DNA from: Smittium culicis
Taxonomy: Eukaryota > Kickxellomycota > Harpellomycetes > Harpellales > Legeriomycetaceae
Direction: 5' to 3'
DNA: 32,703 bases
Assembly (NCBI GenBank): GCA_001970855.1
Contig: LSSN01000036.1
Location: forward strand, 1-32,703
The position numbers were made by a program, and so were the translations under genes. The notes beneath the pieces are model-generated. The model saw nothing but the letters and a program-made list of their open reading frames with translations. It did no database searches and had not been told where the DNA came from. Position 1 is the stretch's first letter. Each line of letters starts with the position of its first letter. This document shows positions 20,915 to 31,405 of the stretch, piece by piece.

Positions 20915-21104
20915 CGCTTTCACTTTTGACCCTCTCTAAAAAAAGCGAATTTACTGATTTGTTTACGATTTATATTAAAATTATTATTATATTTTAATCT
21001 ACAGCAAAATACTATTTATTCGAATTTCGGAATTGTAATATTAATAATGAATGCAGTTGGCTATGTTCCGTATATCAAAAACAGTCTACCTGCCCTTGAA
21101 AATG
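20915..21104 (-). mobile_element. TTAA-type miniature transposon, minus orientation
   Basis: It starts CGCTTTCACTTTTGACCCTC and ends AACAGTCTACCTGCCCTTG then AAAATG, followed by TTAA at 21105-21108. The interior GCGAATTTACTGATTTGTTT and GCAGTTGGCTATG match the family. About 190 bases, moderately diverged. Confidence 0.7.
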
Positions 21105-21385
21105 TTAAATAGCTCTTACTGGCAATAAGGATAAAGAGCGAATAATAGTCTCACAAATACCTTGTTTTAGTTTATGAAATAGATAAAGTTATTAATAATT
21201 TCCAATAATATGTCCAATTCCTCGAACTTATCGGTCAATCTTCTTTATAAATGCATAAAGCTCAATCCCGATAATCAGCCACCAAACCCGTATTTTGAAT
21301 TGGCAGTTACCCGTTTTATTTACTTTTAAAGTCTTTAATTCAAGGCAGTGGAATATAATTAACGCTTATCGCTGCATTAATTTAA

Positions 21386-21573
21386 CCCTTTCCCGTATAA
21401 CACTTTGAAAATACGAATTTATTGATTCGTTTATGATTAATAATGAGATTTACTATTTTTAATTATTCAACAAAAAGCCAATATTTCTTAAAGCCTCGGT
21501 ATTAAATTATTTTAATTGAACGCTGTTGGTGATGTAAAGTGGGTCAAAAATAGTCTAACCACTCGGGAAGGGG
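21386..21573 (-). mobile_element. TTAA-type miniature transposon, minus orientation
   Basis: TTAA at 21382-21385 is followed by CCCTTTCCCGTATAACACTT. The interior has ACGAATTTATTGATTCGTTT and TTGAACGCTGTTGG, and the end reads AAAATAGTCTAACCACTCGG then GAAGGGG. The right TTAA has decayed to TTTG. Confidence 0.8.
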
Positions 21574-21728
21574 TTTGCAAAAATTTTACAGCGCAGTAAA
21601 AATTTTATGAGTGGAAAAAAAACTTCAAGATTTATTAGCTATTACTAATAAATATTTTACAGAAATTTGTTAGCCCTAATTTTTTTGTAGCTTCTAAGTA
21701 TGTATTGCTTTTCTATTTACCTACATAG

Positions 21729-21929
21729 TATATGGGAGGTTATTTGTAGGAGCGAGACTTTTACCAATAAGTTTTTTCTACTTTGCAGTATTACTTTTGA
21801 TTATAATTCAATTTAGAGTTTATCATCGAATGGTTTACTTGATACAACAAATAGTTTACCCTAATTCATACTAGCAAATAGAATTTATAAGAAAAAAAGT
21901 GCCGCTTCTCCGAAGAATATCCCATATAT
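21729..21929. repeat. Second small inverted-repeat element
   Basis: The left end TATATGGGAGGTTATTTGTA then GGAGCGAGAC is roughly the inverse complement of the right end GCCGCTTCTCCGAAGAATAT then CCCATATA. Unit length is about 200 bases with no coding capacity. A TA duplication is possible at the edges. Related ends occur at 19682 and about 32129-32172, and the core motif recurs in the tandem duplication at 6408. Confidence 0.5.
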
Positions 21930-22730
21930 GTATATTATAAATTAATTTTACAGCAACTAAATAATTTCTTTTATTCCATGCAAAAGTTGACTAGATTTAG
22001 TCAAACCTAAATTTAATCGAACCCAAAATTTCACGTACCTAAGATTATATTTGATGACTAATACGGATATAAAACAAAACTTAATTATGCGGACACTAAC
22101 TGTCAGCAAGATTAGAACAATTATTATTTAACTCATAAATAGAAAAAGTATTTTATAAATGAAGAGAGGCACTTTTTAATTCAAGTTATTATAGCAACTT
22201 TATAACTTGAATACTTTTATAAAAATCTTTCAAACTTATTTTTTAGTATTAATTAATATTAGTAAGTATTGATGTTGTTTAAAAGTTTTAATAACGTGTT
22301 TTATGAACACTTTATAGGCATTGATAGCAACCATGTATATTTGCATGTACTATGGCTAAAAATAAGCTTATATATTGCAATTAAACCAAAAAAAATCCGG
22401 AATACTAGTTCGATTTTTTTCGTTTCTAATTTTATTTTGAGTAACTTTTCACCTACTAGCTCCATACTGTGAATTTATGATTAGTAATTATTAATAAAAT
22501 ATAGCAAAGATAAAATTTTTTTAAAGTATTTTATTTATTGTAAATAAATGTATAAAGTAAAAAATGATTTAAAGTTTAAATATATGTTAAATGAAGGGGT
22601 TTAGTAATAAGAGACAGTAGGGAAAGTGGCGTTTAACTATTGTTAAAGGTAACTTTTCCGCCTGGCTCAATGGAAAATCAATGAGTTGCTAAGATAATTT
22701 TTTTTGTACAATGTAACAAGGACAGTTTAA
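21930..22730. other. Non-coding stretch
   Basis: AT-rich. A 67-codon frame at 22269-22472 has no recognisable feature and I treat it as chance. A GC-richer patch near 22625-22690 has no clear identity. Confidence 0.45.
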
Positions 22731-22919
22731 CCCTTTCACGGGCGGTAGACCATTTTTGACCTACAAAATATAGCCAACAGCGTTCAAATAAAATACATTA
22801 ATCCCGAGACTTTAACAAGTGTTATTATATTGTAAAATAACAGCAAATAGTAAATTTCACTTTTAATAATAAACGAATCAATAAATTGAATTTTCATAAG
22901 AGTGTTGGACGGGAAAGGG
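22731..22919 (+). mobile_element. TTAA-type miniature transposon, best-preserved copy
   Basis: This 189-base element is flanked by TTAA at 22727-22730 and 22920-22923. It starts CCCTTTCACGGGCGGTAGAC and ends GTGTTGGACGGGAAAGGG. The outer 7 bases are perfect inverted repeats, extending imperfectly inward. It has no open frame. The TTAA duplication with CCC-starting ends is the signature of the piggyBac superfamily, so this is probably a non-autonomous derivative. No piggyBac transposase is present in the window. Confidence 0.88.
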
Positions 22920-22923
22920 TTAA

Positions 22924-23212
22924 TCATAAAAATTACATAATAATTACTCTTTGAAATAAGAGATTTTTATAAGCCTCTATTTTTCTTTTCAATGTCGAAT
23001 GAGAGCTTTGCAAAATTGAAAATACTCAGTGTAATAATGTTTGAAAAATGCTTACATAATTTTGCATATCGGGGCGAGAAAAATTTTTTAAATGAAAATT
23101 GTTTTGGAATTTTACAAAATAGTCAGACTGTTTTGCAAAATAAAATGCTAAACCCTCAATGGATCATATTTATCCTTTCGCGGAAAAAATTTTTTACTTG
23201 AAAATAAAAAAA
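22924..23212. other. Spacer without a recognised gene
   Basis: It includes a 69-codon frame at 22992-23201 (MSNESFAKLKILSVIMFEK..) with no homology I can recognise and no context support. I do not call it a gene. Confidence 0.4.
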
Positions 23213-23310
23213 GCCATCTCACTCTTTAGCACTATACTCGATATTATTGGCTTTATTAATTATGCCTTATGTAAATAAAAACCAATAAAGCGAAAGGCGT
23301 TGAGATGTGC
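23213..23310. repeat. Foldback (hairpin) sequence
   Basis: GCCATCTCACTCTTT at the left is roughly the inverse complement of AAAGGCGTTGAGATGTGC at the right. The inner arms ATTGGCTTTATT and AATAAAAACCAAT also pair. A loop of about 20 bases lies between them. It could be a tiny decayed inverted-repeat element. Confidence 0.45.
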
Positions 23311-23379
23311 AGATTTAATTTTATCAATATCTTGGTCAAACTTGACTAGTTCTAAAATTAACTAAAAAAAAGTGTTTAG

Positions 23380-23563
23380 CCCTTTCACAGACGGTTGACT
23401 ATCTTTGATCCTCTAAATATAACCGGTTATGATAAATTAAAATACTTTAATTCCGAGTCTTTAAGAAACATTAATGTATTGTAAAATAGATAATAATAGA
23501 TTTGCTTATAAACCATATACAAATCAATAAATTGACTTTTTTAATGTGTCGGACAGGAAAGGG
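23380..23563 (+). mobile_element. TTAA-type miniature transposon
   Basis: The left end is CCCTTTCACAGACGGTTGAC, preceded by TTAG (a mutated TTAA at 23376-23379). The right end is GTCGGACAGGAAAGGG, followed by TTAA at 23564-23567. It is 184 bases. Differences from the copy at 22731 include G-to-A changes in the GGGCGG block. Confidence 0.85.
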
Positions 23564-23567
23564 TTAA

Positions 23568-25490
23568 AGTAATCACTATAATTAAAGCGCGCATTAATTA
23601 TTATATTAGTTCAAGCTGAATGTTAATCGTGCCCTTAATGCGTTAATATATATTTCAAAGAGATATAAATAAATAATTATAAAAAAAAGAGTAATTTGGT
23701 ATATGATCGAACATTATTAGTATTAAATAATATCGAGATGATATCCTAAGATTCATAGAACTTTGACCTCGAATAAATGTATATCACGAACAAATACAAA
23801 AGCTTCCATTAGTCAAAAATAGTTCTAATATGCAGGAGAATTATCATTTTTCCACCTATTTTTTCTTTAGCGTTAAATTTAGAATAGGATTTTGGTTTGG
23901 GTTCACATAATATATCATGTTTTTATTGAATTTCCTTCTTTTCCTTCTCTTTTTATATATATTTTGTTTTATGATAAAAAAGATAGATATAATGTAAATT
24001 CTGGTTAAAAATATGAGCATAAAGCTGGAAAAAAAAAGCATATAATATAGTAAATTAAAGTAAAACTTTAGAGACTAAAAAAGCTCCTAAAAATTAAAAG
24101 AATTTCCAAAAAAAATACAAAAGTTCTTTATACATATAAAAACTGCTAGGTTTCAATTAGTTACTATTGAAATATAATTCAAAACGTCTTTAAAATCCGG
24201 TTTACTCTTCAAAATCTTTTAGGTTCCTTATAAATGGATATCTTTCCATATAATCAGATTTTTCTAAGACAAATATATTATCGTGAAAATATTATTATAT
24301 TTATTGAAATAAAGGTGCAATATTACCACATTTACATTTCACAACGGTCACATAATTGAATCAATATATATTTTAAACAGCTTTTATTGCCTTAAAAATT
24401 ATTTATAAATTACATTTAGACCTAGAATTAATATTTATTTTATTCGATTATTTACGGTAAAAAAACTATCTAGATATATCTCTATAAAATAAATTGAAAT
24501 TTGAAAAGAATAAAAATTCATCAAAAATCGTTTTGACGATTAAATATAGTTAATTTATGATCTTTATGCATTGCTATAAATTTTATAAAGCTTCACGAAT
24601 TAACTATTTTCATGAATATTTTAGTCTATATTGACCCATAATCACCGAATCTTATTGAAATAATCTCGAGAAAAATGCCCGTTAAAATATATATATACTG
24701 TAGTTGATGTAATTTACAATAAAAAATAGCAAGTTTTTTTTAGGCATTAATATACTAATATACTGATATTAATTTTGTATATATTTGATTAAAAATAACT
24801 ATAGTAAATCAATGCAAATATCTAGAAATTAAAGAAAAGAGTTAATATTAAGATTATGATACTTTATGACACCATAAACCGATAGTTTTTATTGGTAAAA
24901 ATTTAAACTAAAAAATGAAATTCGAAAAAAATTATGCACGAAAAAATCTTGTTATAATTAAGTATAATAGAATTTAAAAATTATTTTAGTAGTTTTTTAG
25001 TCAATTTTAACAGCAAAAAACAGTCTAAATTAAACGTGAAAGGTCCTAAAAAAAGGCATACTGAATAATTTTTTTATTTGTCATATAAGGTTTATATAAT
25101 TTTATTTCCAAGACTCTTAGCGTAAATGTATCATTATCGATCTTAGAACTGTCCTAGATACTGAAAATATTTATCAATCACGGTTCGAAAGAGTACTTAT
25201 TAATATCCTTATTCAATTTTATATCTATAATAATAATAGACCGAATTTTTGATTATGCTTTTGTATAAACTAAAATAAGTAGTCGATATATTTTTATCTT
25301 AGCTTTCTCTTTTTTATTTATTACTCAGAATTTAATTTTGATGATATTTTTACAACCAGTCTTTGTATTAATATTTATCTTGAGCCTTATTCGTTTCTTT
25401 TCTCATTCCTTAAAATGATAAGTTCCACATAATAATTTTTATTTACTCTAAACATTATTTTGTTTCGTAATTATATATATTCTTATATAC
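23568..25490. other. Long non-coding AT-rich stretch
   Basis: No frame longer than chance, RNA gene or known element is recognised on either strand. The sequence is extremely AT-rich with many short A and T runs. Confidence 0.5.
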
Positions 25491-25548
25491 AGCAAAACCT
25501 CTAAGATAGAAACACCTTGAGATGGCAAACCTCTAAGATAGCAACTAA
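25491..25548. repeat. Direct repeats resembling a Tc1/pogo-type element end
   Basis: AAACCTCTAAGATAG occurs at 25495 and again at 25527, 32 bases apart. A related AAACCTCTAAAATGGCA lies at 25694. ACAG followed by AAACCTCTA resembles the ends of some Tc1/mariner or pogo-like elements. No matching opposite end or transposase is seen. Confidence 0.35.
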
Positions 25549-26010
25549 AATATTTGACATAACGAATTAAGTTTTACTTTTTTTTTTAATAAAAAAATAA
25601 ACAAATCAAATTATTATGTTTAGAATTCTAGATTTTTGCTTGTTTTTTTGTTAATTTGTAGCTAGTTCCTTGCTAGCTATTTTTAACATTAAAAAACCTC
25701 TAAAATGGCAAATTGTTATCTGAAAAGGTACTTGGACAAAAATGGGGTAAAAATGCTAGTTTCTTACCAGAAGGCTTGCTTTATTTGACTTTTAGATCCA
25801 GTTTTTTACAGAAAATTTACAGGCTAAATATTTTATTCTTCATACTCATTTATGGAGTGGTGAAATTCAAAGCCCAAACGACTTTAGATCTACTTTTTTT
25901 GCTTTAATTTAATCATTTTAACTGAGAAATTTGGAACGCTGTTTGTAAAAGTTTAAAATTCAAATAAAAAAAAGTACCTGGCAAATAAAATATAAAAATT
26001 AAATAAGATA
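25549..26010. other. Non-coding stretch
   Basis: AT-rich. A 64-codon frame at 25713-25907 is not recognised. Apart from the third AAACCTCTA repeat near 25694 nothing specific is seen. Confidence 0.4.
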
Positions 26011-26098
26011 ATTATTTTTGGTAGACTGTTTTTGGTCTTCTGTACAGGAGCTCTCATTTTTGAAAAAGGTCATTTTTGAATTACCGGCCAGGAAAGGG
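26011..26098 (+). mobile_element. Internally deleted TTAA-type miniature transposon
   Basis: The left part GGTAGACTGTTTTTGGTC and right end TACCGGCCAGGAAAGGG, followed by TTAA at 26099-26102, match the family. Only about 88 bases remain, so the interior is lost. Confidence 0.6.
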
Positions 26099-26102
26099 TT
26101 AA

Positions 26103-26159
26103 TAGAGCACAGTAGACTATATTTGGTAGATCAAAAATAGTATTCTATTCGTGAAAAAG
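26103..26159 (-). mobile_element. Terminal fragment of the TTAA-type miniature transposon
   Basis: ACTATATTTGGTAGATCAAA through TATTCGTGAAAAAG, followed by TTAA at 26160-26163, matches the left terminus of the family in minus orientation. It abuts the deleted copy at 26011-26098. Confidence 0.6.
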
Positions 26160-26367
26160 TTAAGGTATGATTGAGCACTTTTCTATTAAAATTTTATTTA
26201 ATTTTTTTTAAAATACTACTATTTATGAATATCGTTTTAATTGGCTCAATAAATAATTCTTTACACAGTTATCAATAAGTATAAAGACCATAGGTGATCT
26301 TTGGGTTTAGTTCAACACTTTTAATTGTTTCCAATTTATACTTTTTAATATTGTTTTGGGCTTTTAA

Positions 26368-26554
26368 ACCCTTTCACGTTCAACAATCTTTAAAAAATCG
26401 AATTAAATGATTCTTTTATGATTTATAAGTATTTTTATTTTTAGCTGCTATTTTCAGTATACTTATATTTCTTAGGGTCTCGAAACTAGAATTTTAATCG
26501 AACACAGTTGGATATATTTGGTAGATCAAAAATAACCTAGCGCCCGTGAAAGGG
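26368..26554 (-). mobile_element. TTAA-type miniature transposon, minus orientation
   Basis: TTAA at 26364-26367 is followed by ACCCTTTCACGTTCAACAAT. The interior has TAGCTGCTATTTTCAG and CGAACACAGTTGG, and the end CTAGCGCCCGTGAAAGGG is followed by TTAA at 26555-26558. About 187 bases. Confidence 0.85.
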
Positions 26555-26575
26555 TTAATTCAACCTTAGTATTAA

Positions 26576-26764
26576 CCCTTATACGGGCGGTAGACTATGT
26601 TTGATCCATCAAGCATAGCCAACCATCTTCGACTATTATATATAATTATAAAAATTTTATAAGTATTAGCTTATTGTGTTATAGCAGCAAATAATAAATT
26701 TACTTTTAAATCACAAAATAATCATTTATTTCGATTTTTTAAAGGTTATTGGGAGTGGAAAGGG
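26576..26764 (+). mobile_element. TTAA-type miniature transposon, complete copy
   Basis: It is 189 bases between TTAA at 26572-26575 and 26765-26768. It starts CCCTTATACGGGCGGTAGAC and ends GTTATTGGGAGTGGAAAGGG. It stands 13 bases beyond the flanking TTAA of the previous copy, in opposite orientation. Confidence 0.87.
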
Positions 26765-26768
26765 TTAA

Positions 26769-27192
26769 AAGATGCTAATATTGCAAACAATCACAGTATA
26801 AAACATTTCAAAAAATATATCGCAAGAAATGCAAAATTTTGAAATTATTCAATAATCAACTTTATCAAGGGGCTAATAAAGAATTATTGGCCAAATAATA
26901 ATCAACCTAATTACTGTCGTTTATTCTACCAATAAAGAGTTATACGAAAATAAATTCCCTTGAAAAAGTTACAGGATATTAATTTTGCGCTTTATATTAG
27001 AACTTTTCACGACTTCTAAAGTCTATTAACTGAGCTGAAGAGGTTGTTGAAATAAATGTTTATCTAAGCTCCAAAAACTTTATCTTTAGTTCCTTGCAAA
27101 ATTTCATACTGTATTATCGTAAACATTATACTATCACTAAAGCTGCTTTAGATACTTAAATCCATTGCTTTCATTTCCCCCTCCTTATAGTT
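26769..27192. other. Upstream region of the PalC-like gene
   Basis: AT-rich spacer between a transposon and the start codon at 27193. Pyrimidine-rich CTTTCATTTCCCCCTCCTTA lies directly before the ATG, as in fungal leaders. No specific site is recognised. Confidence 0.45.
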
Positions 27193-28882
27193 ATGCATTT
27201 CTATATGCGTTTGCCTTGTTCAAAGGCCGTATCACTGCTAGACTTGATTAAGGCTGTACCGCAGTCTGGTCAAAATTCCGAAGCCACAGATAATATTTTT
27301 CTAGAAAAATTGCTTGATATCACCCGATTGAGAGAAAATATGCGAACTTTACTTAAAGAACAAGATAATATAACCGATTACGCTCAAGCCAGTTCCTTAG
27401 TCGAAGCTATCAGCAGTTACCTTACTGAATTACAAACTCTCAAAACCGCTGTCGAAACAAACAAATCTTTCACTTTTAGCGAGCAAGGTAATTGTATTTT
27501 TTACAATTCAAATCAATAGTGAAATAATTTCCTAATAAAGTGATTTTTTACCTTTAATACTTTTTTATTTAAAATTCAAAATCTCAGTTGTGTTCATTTG
27601 GACCAGCTCATTGCTAGAGAACAAAATTTCTGGTGCCACAAGTTTTGTTACAAAAAAAATTCGCGATGCTGCTAAATCCGACTTATTGGCAGGTGCAAGT
27701 AGTCAGCTTGCCGGTAACAAATTAGCTAGGCCTTCAACTAAAAACCTTAAATCTCTTACCCGTAAAGATTCATTTTCGACGCTCAAAACTGATTTAGAAG
27801 CTGAATTGGACGATTTGGGTAGTCCTACTCTGTTACAACAAACAGATGATCTAAAAATAAAAAAGACTAAAAGAAGTCTCATGATAAGCGCGTTTACCCA
27901 AAGATCTTCACAAAGTCCAAGTCTAGACTTTGAGTTAGCCAACGTACTGCTCGTTTTAGGAATTTCAAAGGTATTCAAAAGTTATACACAGTTCAATAAT
28001 TTCGAATTTTATCTGGACTCTGAATTTGATAACTCTATGCTACCAACCGATTCTTTAAAAGGAAAGGCTTCTAATGGTATAGATCCAAAATCGCTTGCAT
28101 CAATAAAAAATATATTCCCCTTTAACAGGAGTAAAAAAGACGCTAAGTCAATAAGTACTAAAAACGATGCCTTAAACAAGTCCAGCATAGAATTTAATTT
28201 CGCAGATTATGAAAAAATGCTGTCGAAAGTTGTTCTTGAGCTGCGCGAAAGTGCTGGAATTTTCAACTACATCCTCAAGAACATATCGCCGAGAATTCAA
28301 TTGACTGATATAGGCTCATCCGATCTAAGTCCAAACATCCTGCTGATTCTGCAGAAACTGTCTCTCGCCGATGCTGATCGACTAGTTGCTGGAAAAGCCG
28401 TTGCTCTAGGTTACAAGCCAGGTATAGTTGCTCGAATGCTCCTCTACGTCAGTGAACAGTATAGCAATGTATTAACTCTCTCTAAAAACATAAGGCTCGA
28501 TGCAATTCAACAGCTCAACAACGAGTTCAGATCAAGCATAAAAAGACGCCGCGAATTCGTTTTCAGCTTGGCTCTCATATACTTGTCTAAAGACTGCTAC
28601 GAAAAGAACTCGTTTGGACTAAGCGTCACTTATATCAAAGAGTCGCTCTCCATTTTGACTAAACTGTCGAACAAATCTTCTGACTTGTCCCGCGACTGCT
28701 CCATCCAAAGCGCACTGGCCTATTGCAATAACATTTTCAATTTGTACACTAAGAATAATGATACTTTTGGCTTTGAGCCCGTGCCCAGCTACGAAAGTAT
28801 CAGATCTAAAATACCTACTGGCAGACCTTTCAACGAAATCGCACCATTCAACCCAAATAATACCCAAAACGTCTTTTTTTAA
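27193..28882 (+). CDS. palC: BRO1-domain protein, PalC-like pH-signalling component, two exons
   Basis: Exons 27193-27487 and 27588-28882 are joined across a 100-base GT..AG intron (phase 1), giving 529 residues. The N-terminus (MHFYMRLPCSKAVSLLDLI) has the short start typical of PalC. Helical BRO1-domain features follow: RLRENMRTLLKEQDNI, the segment VVFIWTSSLLENK across the splice junction, SLDFELANVLLVLGISKVFK, DADRLVAGKAVALGYKPGIV and QSALAYCNNIFNLYTKNND. The C-terminal FGFEPVPSYESI then KIPTGRPF resembles the PalC/BROX tail. In filamentous fungi PalC works in the Pal/Rim alkaline-pH pathway at the plasma membrane and binds ESCRT-III Vps32. Residues about 120-260 contain Ser/Lys-rich, poorly conserved linker. 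It could instead be a general BROX-like protein: the domain call is firmer than the PalC name. Confidence 0.75.
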
Positions 28883-30240
28883 TCCACCTTTTTTTATATA
28901 TACTTCATTTTTTAAACCATCAAAATTCGCTCCATTTTTTATTTTTATTTTTATATGTATTTATACTAAGTAATAACATATTCTTCAATTAAACATGTAC
29001 AGATTTTTCATATTACTCATTTTAATTCTCAGGAGCTCATAATTCTTTCCGCGAAAAATCACGCTGCCCATTATTATGACTACTATCGGATTTTAAAATC
29101 ATCAATTTTTAGTTTGTATATTTACAAGTTTTTTTTAATAAGTTATATAATTTAATTTTAATATGTTACAGATCATCAAACAGATTTATGGAAAATTATC
29201 GGCCAAGTTTAAATTATAGGTACCATTTCAAATGGCTATTTTTTATTAGATGCCAAATTGTTTAAGTTTATGCGCTGCATTTTTTTTTCCATGATGTGAT
29301 TATTGCTGTAGTTGCGCATTTTTTAAATAATTTTGTGCTCTTAAATTTTCATAGAGTATATTATATTCTATACTATACTACTAAATTTTTGAATATTTTT
29401 CACCCATTTAAGACTTTTTCTTATATAATTAATAATATGCTTACATTGATTTTATAATAGAACAGTTAGATATAAAATTCAAAGTTGTTCAAGTACTTTA
29501 ATGATTCGCATTTGCACTCAAAATAAAAATAACAAAAATCCTACAACAAATCTATAATCATATTTTATTTATATTGTAACTATTAGATTTTATAAAATAT
29601 ATGACAATTGTACTCTTAGCAACAAAAAGATCCCGCATACTATACATCAATTATAAAATTTAACGGTTTGATAAAAATTTGCTGTCACTTTATTTATGTT
29701 TGTAAAGAAAAACATCAAAGCCACTGGATTATTCAAAATATGTGTAAAAAATGTATTATTTTTGAATGAAAAAACTTTGCGTAAGTAAAATCAATGGTTA
29801 AGAGACGTAGTTTCATCAAATAAATTATCTTTGCTGTCCTTTATACTTTGCTTTAATTTTCCTCGATTCAAATTTTTATTTAAATTGAATTTTATTGCTC
29901 TGGCTTGCTGCTATAAAGCTATGACCCAAACAAATAGCTCAACACATATTTTCCTAATAACCCAAACTCAACATTGAATAAATAGCATTCATTTTTTATT
30001 TTGGTAGATCTAATCGCTGATTAATATCAAAATTCAAAAGTAAAATTATTTTATCTGTGGGCTTGTTACTTGTATTTTTTTCACTAAGTTTAACCTCAAA
30101 ATATAGAGAATGTAAACACAATAATTTCAACGATGCAGCTTCAGCGGGAACTCAATTTATGCATTTTTTTCTGTTTATATTGGAAAACTTTTTAGTTTTA
30201 TGTGAAAAAATGTAAGTTAAGTCGATGCAATCTAGAGAAT
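28883..30240. other. Non-coding stretch downstream of the PalC-like gene
   Basis: It holds the 3'UTR of the preceding gene and then AT-rich sequence. No open frame, RNA gene or known repeat is recognised. A short motif, AGAGTATATTATATTCTATACT near 29353-29374, is palindrome-like but of no assigned meaning. Confidence 0.45.
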
Positions 30241-30372
30241 ACGAAGTGAGATAAAATTTTTTATAATTTTTTTTTACTTTTTTTATACTTTTGTATTTAG
30301 CTTTTGATACTTTTTATTATTGTATAAATAAATTTACCGTGAAAAAAAAAAAAAAAAAAAACGAAGTTAGAT
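30241..30372 (+). mobile_element. Short retroposed 3' end with poly(A) and target-site duplication
   Basis: ACGAAGTGAGAT (30241-30252) and ACGAAGTTAGAT (30361-30372) flank a 108-base insert. The insert ends with AATAAA (30327-30332), nine bases and then about 19 A residues. Poly(A) with an upstream AATAAA and a 12-base target duplication with one mismatch are hallmarks of an mRNA or LINE 3' end copied by a non-LTR machinery. The source transcript is unknown. Confidence 0.7.
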
Positions 30373-30380
30373 GTGAAGAA

Positions 30381-30400
30381 ATCAAATCAAATCAAATCAA
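30381..30400. repeat. Short ATCAA microsatellite
   Basis: Four perfect copies of ATCAA in tandem, just beyond the retroposed insertion. Confidence 0.85.
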
Positions 30401-30817
30401 GTAAATTCATTATATAATACGCAAATAATATCAGCCATAAAAATTTTACTTTTCAAATGATATAAAACTTCCTATAGCTTGATATATATTTTAATTTTTC
30501 TAATCAAAACAGTGAAACGAGATATTAAGTCATTTTAAAGAAAGTGATAAAATTGTTCTATTAATAGTTCCAAAAAAAAAATAAATTCAAAATAAATTAA
30601 TTTCAAATCGGAAATTTTCTTTTAGTCGAGTACTGATTTCGCTGTTAAAAAACCCCCCCAGATAGCCTTAGAACAAGCTGATAAACGCGTTTATCAAATA
30701 TTATTAATACTTTTGAAGCCTCAAATTTTCAAAAATTTTATTTACTTATAAATTTTACAAAAATCAACATTTTAATCTACTTAAAAATGAATAAATAAAA
30801 AACCAATCACAGCTATC
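30401..30817. other. Non-coding stretch
   Basis: AT-rich with an AACCCCCCCAG C-run at about 30650. It probably contains the 3'UTR of the small secreted-protein gene (minus strand). Nothing else is recognised. Confidence 0.4.
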
Positions 30818-31183
30818 TTATTTTATTCGATAACTGCAGGCGCCTTTCTTAGGCTCCACTTTGATACTGGAAATTCCATATATACGAATTGTAGAATTAT
30901 AGTTTTTATCTATGAAATTACCACATACATCTTTTCTATCTACCAGATTTTTGCAGTAAAAGCCACTGTATATTAGTACTTCCGAGTCCTCGAGAGAATT
31001 GATTCGCATTACATTATAAGGTGTGCCGAAATTTAAACACCCTCCTAATATTTTGGTTTGTTTGAGATCTTCAGAAAAATTTTCATTCATCGAATAATCA
31101 ACTTCAAAATTCCCTACGGACTGAGAGTAGCCGCTGTTAAATAAGGCAGAAAGAAGAATAAGTATTGCGCTAGTTTTAAACAT
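30818..31183 (-). CDS. Small secreted four-cysteine protein, unknown function
   Basis: A single exon of 121 residues. Residues 1-20 (MFKTSAILILLSALFNSGYS) form a clear signal peptide with likely cleavage near SGYS/Q. The mature part of about 100 residues has four cysteines (GGCLNFG, GFYCKN, DVCGNF, GACSYRI), enough for two disulphides, plus one N-glycosylation site NYNST. The alternating pattern in segments such as STIRIYGISSIKVEP suggests a beta-rich fold. I do not recognise the family. Size, signal peptide and even cysteines fit the general class of fungal secreted effector-like or cell-surface proteins, but no function is claimed. Promoter TA-rich sequence lies to the right. A TTAA-type transposon lies about 220 bases beyond its start codon. 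Confidence 0.7.
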   Translation of the reverse strand: MFKTSAILILLSALFNSGYSQSVGNFEVDYSMNENFSEDLKQTKILGGCLNFGTPYNVMRINSLEDSEVLIYSGFYCKNLVDRKDVCGNFIDKNYNSTIRIYGISSIKVEPKKGACSYRIK

Positions 31184-31405
31184 TTTTTTCTTTTGTATTG
31201 ATTGATATTTCTTTTTTAGTTAGAAAAATAAGGAGTTTCTTACCTTTATATGCAAAAATTAACTCATAAAAACCACGGATAATTCTCTTTCATAAAAGGT
31301 TGAAATTATACTTAGGTATTATGTACCTTCTAGATGATTCTTATATTTATATGATATAATATCACGATAATAATTAAATACGAATTAACACTGGGCGTAT
31401 AAAAA

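Noticed and set aside
22269..22472. 67-codon plus-strand frame
   Set aside because: No motif, no splice partner and AT-biased composition; most likely chance.
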